A stretch of DNA of 64,000 bases, taken from the NCBI RefSeq assembly GCF_011100465.1, contig NZ_CP049740.1:124001-188000 (forward strand), given 5' to 3'. The notes beneath the pieces were generated by a model. It had not been told where the DNA came from. It saw only the letters and a program-made list of their open reading frames with translations, and did not search any database. Origin of the DNA: Jeotgalibaca arthritidis. Lineage in GTDB: Bacteria > Bacillota > Bacilli > Lactobacillales > Aerococcaceae. The position numbers and the translations under genes were made by a program. Below are positions 1 through 8,113 of the stretch, in pieces (position 1 is the first letter of the stretch; each line of letters begins with the position of its first letter).

Positions 1-96
1 ATCTAAATCTATAAAGGGTTTATTCAATGCCTTAGCTAATTGTATGCCGACACTTGTTTTCCCAGCACCCATAAAACCAATTAATATTTCAGCCAT
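1..96 (-). CDS. aroK: Shikimate kinase, N-terminal fragment (cut by window edge)
   Basis: Only the first 32 codons lie in the window; the gene runs off the left edge. The visible start encodes [17 protein letters not shown], in which GxxxxGKT/S is the Walker A loop (about residues 7-15) typical of shikimate kinase. The enzyme phosphorylates shikimate with ATP in the common aromatic pathway, in the cytosol. The ATG at 94-96 follows an AAGGAAGG ribosome binding site. It is the last visible gene of the aro operon, 15 bases after aroA, so operon position supports the call. The rest of the protein cannot be checked. Confidence 0.88.
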   Translation of the reverse strand, partial: MAEILIGFMGAGKTSVGIQLAKALNKPFIDLD

Positions 97-111
97 CACG
101 CACCTTCCTTT

Positions 112-1392
112 CTAGGCCTGAACGAGTCTAGCAATCTCATCAAAGAAAGTCGGATAACTGATATTTACACAGTCCGCATCTTTCATATGAACCTCGCTTT
201 GTGTTAATAACGCTGCGACTTGCAGCATCATCCCAATGCGATGGTCACCAAAACTATCTACTTCTGCTCCCTGTAATGAACTGCCTCCATGAATAATCAT
301 GCCGTCTTCCGTCTCATTAATGTGAGCATTCATCTTGTTTAATTGAGATGCTACCGCATGAATACGATCCGTTTCTTTTACTTTTAATTCTTCAGCATCT
401 TCAATGACTGTATCACCTTCTGCCTGTGTTGCTAGAAGCGCAATGATCGGAATCTCATCAATTAATCGCGGAATCATTTCACCATTAATAGTAGTTGCTT
501 TTAATTGGCTCGTTTGAACACGAATATCCGCACTAATCCCATTTGGACGCATGCTAATGGTTATATTACCACCCATATCTTTAATGACATCGATGATACC
601 TGAACGTGTTTCGTTAATGCCTACATTTTTTAAAAGTAAGTCACTATTTGGTACAATTAAACCGGCAACAAGGAAAAAGGCTGCTGAGGAAATATCACCT
701 GGCACTTCAATGGTTTGTCCTTTAAGTGTTTGTCCACCTTTTAGGCGGATTTCTTTCCCGTTCACATCGATTTGACCGCCGAATTGTTGTAACATTTCTT
801 CTGTGTGGTTACGTGACCGTTCCTTTTCAATAACAACCGTCTCACCTTCAGCCTGCAAGCCAGCTAGGATAATGGCGGATTTCACTTGAGCGCTCGCAAC
901 TGGCATCTCATAGCGAATCGCTTGTAGGTGATCAACCGGTTCAATTGTTAGCGGCGGTAATTCGGTCCCTTCATGGCCATGAAGCTTTGCTCCCATTTGG
1001 CTTAAAGGCGTAATGACACGTTGCATAGGACGCTTATTTAAATACTGGTCACCTGCTAAAACACTCTTGAAGGGTTGTCCAGCTAAAAGTCCCGCTAACA
1101 AACGAATCGTCGTGCCAGAGTTTCCAACATCTAGTAACTCACTTGGAGCAGTGAGTCCATTCATTCCCTTACCTTCTACAACAATTTTCTCACCGTCATC
1201 ATGAATGGTCGCACCTAACTGACGCATAACTTGAATCGTGCTCAAGCAATCTTCTGCCCGAAGAAAGCCTGTAATTCGAGTTTTACCTTCAGCAATCGCA
1301 CCTAGCATAATACTACGGTGAGAAATAGACTTGTCGCCTGGTATCGTTAATGTTCCCTTTAGTTGTTTGGCATGGTGAATTAATGGTCTCAT
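112..1392 (-). CDS. aroA: 3-phosphoshikimate 1-carboxyvinyltransferase (EPSP synthase)
   Basis: This 426-residue enzyme condenses phosphoenolpyruvate with shikimate 3-phosphate, the sixth step of the shikimate pathway. Near the N-terminus GDKSISHR (residues 19-26) supplies the conserved Lys-Ser-Arg substrate contacts. GNSGTT (90-95) is the PEP loop, with the glycine kept that class I enzymes share and that makes glyphosate sensitivity likely. [17 protein letters not shown] and GDHRIGMML follow in the usual order. The length is normal. It starts 4 bases after aroC stops and precedes aroK, so the three genes are probably co-translated. It has no promoter of its own that I can see; control would come from the leader at 5,470-5,740. 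Confidence 0.95.
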   Translation of the reverse strand: MRPLIHHAKQLKGTLTIPGDKSISHRSIMLGAIAEGKTRITGFLRAEDCLSTIQVMRQLGATIHDDGEKIVVEGKGMNGLTAPSELLDVGNSGTTIRLLAGLLAGQPFKSVLAGDQYLNKRPMQRVITPLSQMGAKLHGHEGTELPPLTIEPVDHLQAIRYEMPVASAQVKSAIILAGLQAEGETVVIEKERSRNHTEEMLQQFGGQIDVNGKEIRLKGGQTLKGQTIEVPGDISSAAFFLVAGLIVPNSDLLLKNVGINETRSGIIDVIKDMGGNITISMRPNGISADIRVQTSQLKATTINGEMIPRLIDEIPIIALLATQAEGDTVIEDAEELKVKETDRIHAVASQLNKMNAHINETEDGMIIHGGSSLQGAEVDSFGDHRIGMMLQVAALLTQSEVHMKDADCVNISYPTFFDEIARLVQA

Positions 1393-1396
1393 TTGT

Positions 1397-2593
1397 TTAC
1401 TCCTCTTCTATCCACATATCCGGGTTTTTGCTGTATTCACGATAATCGCTAACTGCTTTTTTCAATTCATCAAAACTATCGTTAGGGAATTTTTCTAAAA
1501 CAGCTTGAACTAATTCTGTCGCAACAACGGCTTGCGCAATAATACTTGCTGCTGGAACAGCGGTTGTATCGCTTCGTTCAATACTTGCTTGGTATTCTTC
1601 TTTTGAATAAATATCAACACTTTGTAGTGGACGGTAAAGCGTTGGAATTGGCTTTTTGACACCTCTAACAATGATTGGCATCCCATTTGTCATACCACCT
1701 TCAATACCACCCAAATGATTACTTAAACGGTAAAACCCTTGCTCTGGTGTATAAGCAATTTCATCCATTACTTCACTACCGTAACGTCTACCTACCTCAA
1801 AGCCGTCACCAAATTCAACACCTTTGAAAGCATTGATACTGACCATTGCTTGCGCAAGTCTAGCATCAATCTTTTTATCCCATTGAGTGTAACTTCCCAA
1901 ACCAACTGGCAATCCTTCAGCAATAACTTCAACGACGCCACCTAATGTATTACCAGCTCTCTTCGTTTCATCAATCTTGTCTTTTACTTGTTGTTCTTTA
2001 TCAGCATCGACCATTTTTACAGGTGATTGGTTAGCACGATCTCTAATTTCAGCTAATGGCATTTGTGACACATCTACTTGCCCTTTAATCCCACCAAGTT
2101 CGCAAACATAAGCAACCACTTCAACACCTAGTTGCTCTAATAATTGAGTTGCCACTGCACCAATCGCCACACGCATAGTCGTTTCTCTGGCAGAAGAGCG
2201 CTCTAAAACGTTTCTTAAGTCTTTATGGTGGTACTTAATTCCGCCTACTAAATCAGCGTGTCCTGGACGAGGACGGTGAACAACACGACTCTTCTTCTCT
2301 TTCTCTTCTTCAACAACTTCTGCACTCATGACACTTTGCCAGTTTTTATAGTCTTTATTGACAACGGATAGGGTCACAGGTGATCCTAAAGTTTTCCCAT
2401 GGCGTACGCCTGCTGTGACTTGAATTTTATCCGTCTCAATTTTCATACGGTTTCCACGACCGTAACCTTCTTGGCGTTTAGCCAATGCTTGGTTAATTGC
2501 TTCAATATCAAATGGCATTCCTGCCGGCAATCCTTCAATTATCGTTGTTAATACTGGTCCATGTGATTCTCCTGCTGTAATAAATCTCAACAT
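1397..2593 (-). CDS. aroC: Chorismate synthase
   Basis: Converts EPSP to chorismate with reduced FMN as cofactor. The protein is 398 residues from the chosen start and begins [12 protein letters not shown], the invariant chorismate synthase N-terminus; [15 protein letters not shown] and IEGGMTNG are further family motifs. An in-frame ATG lies six bases upstream (2,597-2,599), but the ribosome binding site AGGGGA touches that codon, whereas it sits 6 bases before the ATG at 2,591-2,593, so the second ATG is preferred. It is translated within the aro operon between aroE and aroA. Length and motifs are complete. Confidence 0.95.
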   Translation of the reverse strand: MLRFITAGESHGPVLTTIIEGLPAGMPFDIEAINQALAKRQEGYGRGNRMKIETDKIQVTAGVRHGKTLGSPVTLSVVNKDYKNWQSVMSAEVVEEEKEKKSRVVHRPRPGHADLVGGIKYHHKDLRNVLERSSARETTMRVAIGAVATQLLEQLGVEVVAYVCELGGIKGQVDVSQMPLAEIRDRANQSPVKMVDADKEQQVKDKIDETKRAGNTLGGVVEVIAEGLPVGLGSYTQWDKKIDARLAQAMVSINAFKGVEFGDGFEVGRRYGSEVMDEIAYTPEQGFYRLSNHLGGIEGGMTNGMPIIVRGVKKPIPTLYRPLQSVDIYSKEEYQASIERSDTTAVPAASIIAQAVVATELVQAVLEKFPNDSFDELKKAVSDYREYSKNPDMWIEEE

Positions 2594-2615
2594 ATCCATT
2601 CCCCTATTCTATCCA

Positions 2616-3494
2616 TTATTTCGATTCTAATATTGAAAGTACATCAGCAACTGGCATCATTTCGCCTGTAAACAGCTGATAATTGAAACTGGCTTGGTAG
2701 ACTAACATATGAATGCCACCTAACGTCTGACAGCCTCTCTTTTTCGCTTGCTTTAAAAATAATGTTTCTCTTGGTTCGTAAACGATATCGCAAACAAAGC
2801 TATTGGGATTTAACCAGTCACTATCCTTTAAAATAGACTGATCTTGATGAGGTGACATCCCAACTGACGTTGTTTGAACAACAATATCTGCTTCCCACAA
2901 TGCTTGTTTGAGCTGCTCTTCATTCTGCTGATCAAGTAAGTTTATCTTTATAGTTGGATAATCGGCCTCTAATTGCCCGATAACGTCCTTGATGGCTAAT
3001 GGCCGCTCCAAGCCGCGAGCAATAATTGTCACTTGCTTAGAGCCTTCAACAACTGCTTGCGCAAGAATCACTCTGGCTGTACTGCCTGAACCAAATAAAA
3101 CAATTTTTTTATCAACTAACTCTTGTCCTTGTGCTTTAACAGATCCCCAAAAGCCCTTGCCATCCGTATTGTAGCCTGCCCACTGATTATTTTCTTTTAC
3201 AATCATATTGATGGCTTGCACATAACGCGCAACGGGATCCAGTTTACTCACACACTGTAAAGCTTCCACCTTGCCTGGCATGGTCACGTTAATCCCTCTA
3301 GCACCAAGCGCTTGTAGCTGTCTTATTCGGTCAACTGTTTCTGATTCACTCGTTTCAAATGCTAGATAAACCATATTTAAGCCAGCATGGTCAAAGCAGT
3401 AGTTATAAATCGCTGGTGATTTTGAATGTTTAATAGGCTGTCCAATCACCGCAGCTAGTTCTGTTGTTGCACTAATATCACGAATCGATGTCAT
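2616..3494 (-). CDS. aroE: Shikimate dehydrogenase
   Basis: NADPH-dependent reduction of 3-dehydroshikimate to shikimate. The N-terminal substrate domain carries HSKSPAIYN and NVTMPGK (with the catalytic lysine), and YNTDGKGF carries the conserved aspartate; a GSGSTAR nucleotide-binding loop follows in the middle third. From the ATG at 3,492-3,494 it is 292 residues. A longer reading frame would start at a TTG at 3,513-3,515, but that TTG overlaps the AAGGAG ribosome binding site that serves the ATG, so it is rejected. The start overlaps the end of aroB by 17 bases, which implies translational coupling. Confidence 0.94.
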   Translation of the reverse strand: MTSIRDISATTELAAVIGQPIKHSKSPAIYNYCFDHAGLNMVYLAFETSESETVDRIRQLQALGARGINVTMPGKVEALQCVSKLDPVARYVQAINMIVKENNQWAGYNTDGKGFWGSVKAQGQELVDKKIVLFGSGSTARVILAQAVVEGSKQVTIIARGLERPLAIKDVIGQLEADYPTIKINLLDQQNEEQLKQALWEADIVVQTTSVGMSPHQDQSILKDSDWLNPNSFVCDIVYEPRETLFLKQAKKRGCQTLGGIHMLVYQASFNYQLFTGEMMPVADVLSILESK

Positions 3495-4572
3495 ATGTTT
3501 GCCACTCCTTATCAAACCAGTCTAAGAAATACTGAACATCGTAATGAAATAAATCAGCCTTTCCAAATTCAGTCGGAAAAACAATGGTAATATCTTGATT
3601 TCGTCTCTTCTTATCATTAATCATCGCTTTAGCGAGCTCTTGACTGCTATAATGATATTTTTCATTTAGCAAATGATATTGCTTTAGCAAGTGATCAAAT
3701 GTCTGTTTATAATCATCTGCAAGTTGATTGTCTTTATAAGCCATTTGTAGAAAAACAGACATCCCTTGTGCAATAGCCCGCCCATGGCTGATGTCATAAT
3801 GGCTGACTTGTTCAAAGGCATGGCCCAATGTATGACCGTAGTTTAACAGTTGTCGTAAGCCATTATCGAACTCATCTTCAAGGACAACTTGTCGCTTCAT
3901 TTCAACACATACCTTAACCATTTCGATAATATCGTCATCGCTAGCTTGAAGAGGACGCGGACGATTGATCAGAGCCTCCAAAAGACTAGGATTCATAATC
4001 ATGCCGTACTTAATCAATTCACTACAACCATCCTCAAAAACCGATGGCTCCAAGGTTTGGAACGTATCCACATCGCAAAGCACTACCTTAGGATGATAAA
4101 AGGCACCCACTAAATTTTTTCCTTGTGGTAAATCAACGGCCGTTTTACCACCAACTGATGAATCAATTGCTGCAAGAAGTGTTGTCGGGATTTGAATAAA
4201 ATCAATTCCTCTTAAATATATGCTAGCGACAAAACCAGCTAAGTCCCCAATAACGCCTCCTCCTAAAGCAATCACCATATCTTGTCTTGAAAAGTTATAT
4301 TCAGCGAGTTTTTGGACCAATCTCACCACATTATCCATTGATTTTTGCGCTTCACCGGCTGGAAAAGCTACCACATGAATTCCAGCGGTAATATCTGATA
4401 AGGCTAATTGAAGTTGGTCAACATAGCCATGACTCATAACTGTTTCATCTGTAATAATCATAACGTGCTTATTTTCAACAAAAGCTGCTAAATGGCGGTC
4501 AGCCTCTCTTAACAACCCCCTGCCCATTTTGACATCATAGGGCTTATCAACCCCTATATGAACGGTTTCCAT
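3478..4572 (-). CDS. aroB: 3-dehydroquinate synthase
   Basis: Second enzyme of the shikimate pathway: cyclises DAHP to 3-dehydroquinate using NAD and a divalent metal. The 364-residue protein has the NAD loop ALGGGVIGDLAGF, the motif IPTTLLAAIDSSVGGKTAV that lines the active site, and the metal-binding NYGHTLGHAFE. Length is normal for the family. The ATG follows an AGGAAGG site about 7 bases upstream. It lies 18 bases after the DAHP synthase gene and overlaps aroE. No dehydroquinase (aroD or aroQ) is present in the visible operon, so step three must be encoded elsewhere. Confidence 0.95.
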   Translation of the reverse strand: METVHIGVDKPYDVKMGRGLLREADRHLAAFVENKHVMIITDETVMSHGYVDQLQLALSDITAGIHVVAFPAGEAQKSMDNVVRLVQKLAEYNFSRQDMVIALGGGVIGDLAGFVASIYLRGIDFIQIPTTLLAAIDSSVGGKTAVDLPQGKNLVGAFYHPKVVLCDVDTFQTLEPSVFEDGCSELIKYGMIMNPSLLEALINRPRPLQASDDDIIEMVKVCVEMKRQVVLEDEFDNGLRQLLNYGHTLGHAFEQVSHYDISHGRAIAQGMSVFLQMAYKDNQLADDYKQTFDHLLKQYHLLNEKYHYSSQELAKAMINDKKRRNQDITIVFPTEFGKADLFHYDVQYFLDWFDKEWQTYDIDS

Positions 4573-4590
4573 GGTGACACCTTCCTCTTC

Positions 4591-5448
4591 TTAAGCGTGT
4601 AGGTCTTTCATAAATGCGTGTAACTTCCATACTTTTTCAGTTAACGCTCTGTATTGTTCTGGGTATAACGATTGATCACCATCACTCGTTGCATTGGCTG
4701 GATCGGGATGAGTTTCGATAATTAAGCCATCCGCTCCGGCTGCAACAGCAGCTAGTGACAGAGATTCAATAATATCTCGTCGTCCCGCTGCATGACTTGG
4801 GTCAATAACAACTGGTAAATGACTGACTTGTTTGACGACCGCAATAGCCGATAAATCTTGTGTATTTCGCGTTTCTGTTTCAAAGGTTCGAATCCCTCGT
4901 TCACAAAGAATAACGTTCTCGTTACCTTCTGACATAATGTATTCTGCACTCATTAACCATTCTTCAATGGTTGCCGACAAACCTCTTTTTAATAGAATGG
5001 GTTTATTTGTCTTCCCTAATTCTTTTAGTAAGTCAAAGTTTTGCATATTTCGAGCACCAACTTGAAAAAGGTCAACATCTTCAAATAATTCAATCTGACT
5101 GATTGCCATCACTTCCGAAACAATAGGCATATCCAATTTCCCACCAATTTCATGCATCATGTCAAGACCTTCTTTACCTAAACCTTGGAATGAATAAGGA
5201 GAGGTACGGGGTTTAAATGCGCCACCACGAAGGGCATTACCACCTGCTGCTCTGACATAAGAAGCTGTTTCTTCTAATTGTTGGTAAGTTTCAATCGAAC
5301 ACGGTCCACCAATCATAGCGAAATGGCCGCCGCCGATTTTTATATTGCCAACATCTATGACACTGTCTTCTGGATGCAATGCGCGACTAGCTTTCTTGTA
5401 TGGTAACTGAGCTAACTTATTTTCTGTTTCTTCTAATGTGATGATCAT
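4591..5448 (-). CDS. aroF: DAHP synthase, core-only type I-beta
   Basis: First enzyme of the pathway: joins PEP and erythrose 4-phosphate to DAHP. At 285 residues it holds the whole catalytic barrel (GPCSIET, KPRTSPYSFQGLG, IDPSHAAGRRD, THPDPANATSDGDQ) but only about 40 residues precede it. Homologues of this class usually carry either a ferredoxin-like domain or a fused chorismate mutase there, which serve feedback inhibition by Phe/Tyr or by prephenate. Neither is present. The start has a GGAGGA site 7 bases upstream. It is the first gene of the operon and sits directly downstream of the attenuator, so expression rather than allostery may carry the end-product control (inference). Confidence 0.93.
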   Translation of the reverse strand: MIITLEETENKLAQLPYKKASRALHPEDSVIDVGNIKIGGGHFAMIGGPCSIETYQQLEETASYVRAAGGNALRGGAFKPRTSPYSFQGLGKEGLDMMHEIGGKLDMPIVSEVMAISQIELFEDVDLFQVGARNMQNFDLLKELGKTNKPILLKRGLSATIEEWLMSAEYIMSEGNENVILCERGIRTFETETRNTQDLSAIAVVKQVSHLPVVIDPSHAAGRRDIIESLSLAAVAAGADGLIIETHPDPANATSDGDQSLYPEQYRALTEKVWKLHAFMKDLHA

Positions 5449-5472
5449 ATTTTTTCCTCCCTATTCCTAAAA

Positions 5473-5529
5473 CAAAAAAGTAGCCCAACGACAATGATCC
5501 CTATCCGGTGATCATCGTTGCTAGGCTAC
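5473..5529 (-). terminator. Attenuator terminator in the aro operon leader
   Basis: On the minus strand a long stem is formed by 5,524-5,529 (GUAGCC) with 5,480-5,485 (GGCUAC), continuing inward through GCAACGAUGAUC pairing with GAUCAUUGUCGUUG, and it ends in six U at 5,474-5,479. It lies about 25 bases before the aroF start codon, inside the leader, so it would stop transcription before the structural genes. Its 5' arm (5,508-5,521) can pair instead with 5,598-5,611, which forms the competing antiterminator. Confidence 0.88.
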
Positions 5530-5582
5530 AGAGATTATTATCGTCATTATGTAAATACTGTTATGAGAAATGTTCGATGTAG

Positions 5583-5681
5583 TTATCCTATTTGTGTGCA
5601 ACAAAAATCACTCTTACCTTTAAAAAAGTAAAAGTAAAAGTAGTTAAAATATGTAAATGCTGCACGTAGAACTAACTTCAT
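5583..5681 (-). CDS. Phe/Tyr-rich leader peptide of the aro operon
   Basis: A 32-codon reading frame in the leader of the aro operon, with ATG at 5,679-5,681, TAA at 5,583-5,585 and an AGGGGG ribosome binding site 8 bases upstream of the ATG. Residues 9-20 read FTYFNYFYFYFF: ten of twelve are Phe or Tyr. Just after this block, codons 24-28 contain GUGAUUUUUGUUGC (5,598-5,611), which can pair with the 5' arm of the terminator at 5,508-5,521 over 14 positions with one U-U mismatch. This is the geometry of ribosome-mediated attenuation as known for pheA in enteric bacteria: stalling at Phe/Tyr codons frees the antiterminator strand, while reading to the stop codon covers it. The peptide itself probably has no other role. 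Confidence 0.87.
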   Translation of the reverse strand: MKLVLRAAFTYFNYFYFYFFKGKSDFCCTQIG

Positions 5682-5713
5682 CTTAACTTCCCCCTAAATG
5701 TTTTAGTGCTACT

Positions 5714-5742
5714 AATTTATCATTATATTTTAATGTTGTCAA
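5714..5742 (-). promoter_or_regulatory. Promoter of the aro operon leader
   Basis: TTGACA (5,737-5,742) and TAAATT (5,714-5,719) are separated by exactly 17 bases on the minus strand. Transcription would start near 5,707, about 25 bases before the leader peptide ATG. The -35 box lies in an 11-base palindrome, TGTTGTCAACA (5,735-5,745 region), which could be chance or an operator. Confidence 0.6.
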
Positions 5743-5841
5743 CAACTATTCTAATTTACGTTTCATTTTCGATTTTCATTGCTTTTTTTTATTCTTCTTT
5801 TATCATTAAGATAAGAATTGAAAATGAAGGAGTTTGATTGA

Positions 5842-6105
5842 ATGTTAGAAAAGGAACGCCAAGCCATTACTGAAATTGATAAAGAACTAGTTGCTTTATT
5901 TGAAAAACGTATGCATGTCGCTAAAGAAATCGCTCTTGTAAAGGCAGAGAATCATTTTCCTGTTTATGATGCTGTTAGAGAGGCTGCTGTCATTGACGGT
6001 GTCTTGCAACATTTGTCGGACGACGGCCTAAGAGAAGAATTAACACAATTTTATAGTGATCTAATGACTATTTCTAAAAATTACCAATCTAAATTTATTC
6101 AATAA
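5842..6105 (+). CDS. Chorismate mutase, stand-alone AroQ class
   Basis: An 87-residue all-helical protein that matches the AroQ chorismate mutase fold: IDKELVALFEKRMHVAKEIA with the conserved Arg and Lys, followed by VYDAVREAAVI. It would convert chorismate to prephenate on the way to Phe and Tyr. In several Bacilli this domain is fused to the N-terminus of DAHP synthase; here the two are separate and divergently transcribed across a 390-base intergenic region that also holds the aro leader. An AAGGAG site lies about 10 bases before the ATG. I see no attenuator on this side. Confidence 0.88.
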   Translation: MLEKERQAITEIDKELVALFEKRMHVAKEIALVKAENHFPVYDAVREAAVIDGVLQHLSDDGLREELTQFYSDLMTISKNYQSKFIQ

Positions 6106-6136
6106 AAAAATCTGGGAAAATTTCCCAGATTTTTTT
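6104..6136. terminator. Bidirectional terminator between chorismate mutase and aspartokinase
   Basis: Perfect stem AAATCTGGGAAA / TTTCCCAGATTT flanked by A7 and T7, so it can serve both convergent genes. Confidence 0.9.
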
Positions 6137-7484
6137 AGTTAAAGAATGAATCATAGATGGCCTTAACAGCCTTCTCTTCATCTTCTTCGATAATACCGAA
6201 CATTAAACTAATTTCTGATGCGCCTTGGTTAATCATAACCAAGTTGACACCAGCGTCTGCTAGGGCTTGTGTTGCTTGCGCTGTTGTTCCGACAGAGGCA
6301 ACCATACCTTCCCCTACAATCATGATTAAACAAACATCCCCTTGAACATGAACGTCATCTGCTCTTAGCTCGTTTTTCAAACGGTATAATAGTGCTGCCT
6401 GTTTTCCAGGCGTTAATTGATCTTTTCTAATAATAAAGGTAACTTCATCAATTCCAGATGGCATATGATCAATACTTAAACCAAGTTCCTCAAAAATTTG
6501 CGTTGATTTACGGATAAAGCCTAGCTCTCTATTTAACAAATATTTGCTAACATGGATACTAACAAAACCATTTGAAGAGGCAATCCCTGAAATAATATGT
6601 GATGTCTTAGGACGCGTCCGCGTAATTTTAGTTCCTTTACCTTCAGGGTTATTGGTATTCTTCACATGAACTGGAATACCGGCATGGAAAGCTGGTAACA
6701 AAGCTTCATCATGGAACACTGAGAAACCAGCATATGATAATTCGCGCATTTCAGTGTAAGTTAAATGGTGAATTTTTTCTGGATCAGGCACATGATTAGG
6801 ATTTGCTACATAAATCGCATCGACATCTGTAAAGTTCTCATAAAGAGTCGCTTGAACACCATTGGCAACAATCGCTCCTGTAATATCAGATCCACCACGA
6901 GAGAATGTAATAATTTCATCGTTTTCGTTGTAGCCAAAGAATCCTGGAATAACTAATACTTCCTCTGTATCTCTTAGTTGGCTAAGGAAGTTATAGGATT
7001 CTGGCAAGATACGTGCATTACCAGGTTGACTTGTTACAAAGATACCCGCTTCTCTTGGATTTAAATAACGAGCTGGCAATCCTGATTTTTTGAAATAAGC
7101 TGCGATTAGTTTAGCATTGTTATCTTCTCCACTTGCTTTAAAGGCATCAATTTGCAAGTCTGTTGATCGAAATTCTGTTCGTAACAATTTTTCGAAATGA
7201 TTTTCAATTTCAACTATTACTTGCTTATCGAGTTCTAGCTCTTCCGCAATATCAGCATAACGGCTAATAATATCTTCATAGACTACCTTATAAGATGACT
7301 GATTTTGAACCAACGTTGCCATTTTTATTAACTGATCGGTCACTTTCTTATCGTCTGAAAAACGTTTCCCAGGAGCTGATACAACGACAATACGTCTTTC
7401 GGGATCATCTTGAACAATTTTTAAAACTTTTCTAAGTTGTGTTCCATTCGCTAAGGAACTACCTCCAAATTTTATAACTTTCAT
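6135..7484 (-). CDS. yclM: Aspartokinase, YclM-like (aspartokinase III type)
   Basis: Phosphorylates aspartate, the entry to lysine, threonine, methionine and diaminopimelate. The 449-residue single-chain protein starts MKVIKFGGSSLANG, the conserved KFGGSS nucleotide and aspartate motif, followed by VVVSAPGKRFSDDKKVTD; ITFSRGGSDITGAI closes the kinase domain. The last third holds two ACT domains (from about residue 300), so feedback by an amino acid is expected. Length and order fit Bacillus YclM better than the alpha/beta type LysC. It stands alone between terminators. A GAGGT site precedes the ATG. Confidence 0.92.
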   Translation of the reverse strand: MKVIKFGGSSLANGTQLRKVLKIVQDDPERRIVVVSAPGKRFSDDKKVTDQLIKMATLVQNQSSYKVVYEDIISRYADIAEELELDKQVIVEIENHFEKLLRTEFRSTDLQIDAFKASGEDNNAKLIAAYFKKSGLPARYLNPREAGIFVTSQPGNARILPESYNFLSQLRDTEEVLVIPGFFGYNENDEIITFSRGGSDITGAIVANGVQATLYENFTDVDAIYVANPNHVPDPEKIHHLTYTEMRELSYAGFSVFHDEALLPAFHAGIPVHVKNTNNPEGKGTKITRTRPKTSHIISGIASSNGFVSIHVSKYLLNRELGFIRKSTQIFEELGLSIDHMPSGIDEVTFIIRKDQLTPGKQAALLYRLKNELRADDVHVQGDVCLIMIVGEGMVASVGTTAQATQALADAGVNLVMINQGASEISLMFGIIEEDEEKAVKAIYDSFFN

Positions 7485-7685
7485 CGCAATACCTCATCAT
7501 TTTTCTTTTTCTAATCTATTTTTCATTTTAACAGTATCGTTAGGATAGCATGACACGGCTATAATCGCAATGGTAATTTTAGAAAAGAGTGAAATAAATG
7601 TAATCATTTTGTAGTCGAACTGTTTCAATCATTTTTTAACTTTACATGTATAATGGTAATAGAAATTAAAAAAGGATGAGCTTAT

Positions 7686-8063
7686 TTGAAGTTAAAAAAA
7701 GCAAGTAAATATTTGTGGTTTATTTTTCCTCTTTTTATCGGTTTTATGCCCTTATGTCTGAGCAAGAAGAATTTAAAAAAGAAACATATCCCTTTAGCTA
7801 ATAGCCATCCGCTTGATAAATATAACGGAAGATGGGCTTCTGCGGATAAACGCTCTACTATTGTCATAGAGTCTGATTCGGCAGTTTTAACAAATGACAA
7901 GCCTTTTCAATTGGCTTTCCAAGAAATCAGAGATAATCAAATTGTCTTTAAGGACCCGTTCGGTTACGATGTCATCATTGAAGATCATCAACCACAATCA
8001 ATTAAGTTATTTGATGAAGCCGAAGAGGAAATTGTTATTTATTACAAAGAATATACTGACTAA
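7686..8063 (+). CDS. DUF4828-like membrane-anchored protein
   Basis: A 125-residue protein of unknown function. Residues about 9-27 form a single hydrophobic segment; the rest is outside or inside as a small beta-rich domain: NGRWASADKRSTI, FKDPFGYDVII and KLFDEAEEE match what I recall of the DUF4828 (lipocalin-like) family of lactic acid bacteria. A cysteine at about residue 24 is not in a proper lipobox. The start is a TTG at 7,686 with AAAGGA 9 bases upstream; no ATG is available nearby. A TATAAT at about 7,660 may be its -10 box. It is followed by a strong terminator shared with glgP. Confidence 0.7.
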   Translation: MKLKKASKYLWFIFPLFIGFMPLCLSKKNLKKKHIPLANSHPLDKYNGRWASADKRSTIVIESDSAVLTNDKPFQLAFQEIRDNQIVFKDPFGYDVIIEDHQPQSIKLFDEAEEEIVIYYKEYTD

Positions 8064-8065
8064 TT

Positions 8066-8105
8066 AAAAAAGCGATAGGAAAATAACCATTTCCTATCGC
8101 TTTTT
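8066..8105. terminator. Bidirectional terminator, DUF4828 gene and glgP
   Basis: Stem AGCGATAGGAAA / TTTCCTATCGCT flanked by A6 and T5. Confidence 0.9.
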
Positions 8106-8113
8106 ATGATCCT

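Noticed and set aside
5449-5841. T-box leader upstream of the aro operon
   Set aside because: A T-box would need a stem I specifier and a conserved AGGGUGGNACCGCG-like antiterminator bulge. Neither is present; the leader peptide and pairing at 5,598-5,611 explain the region better.
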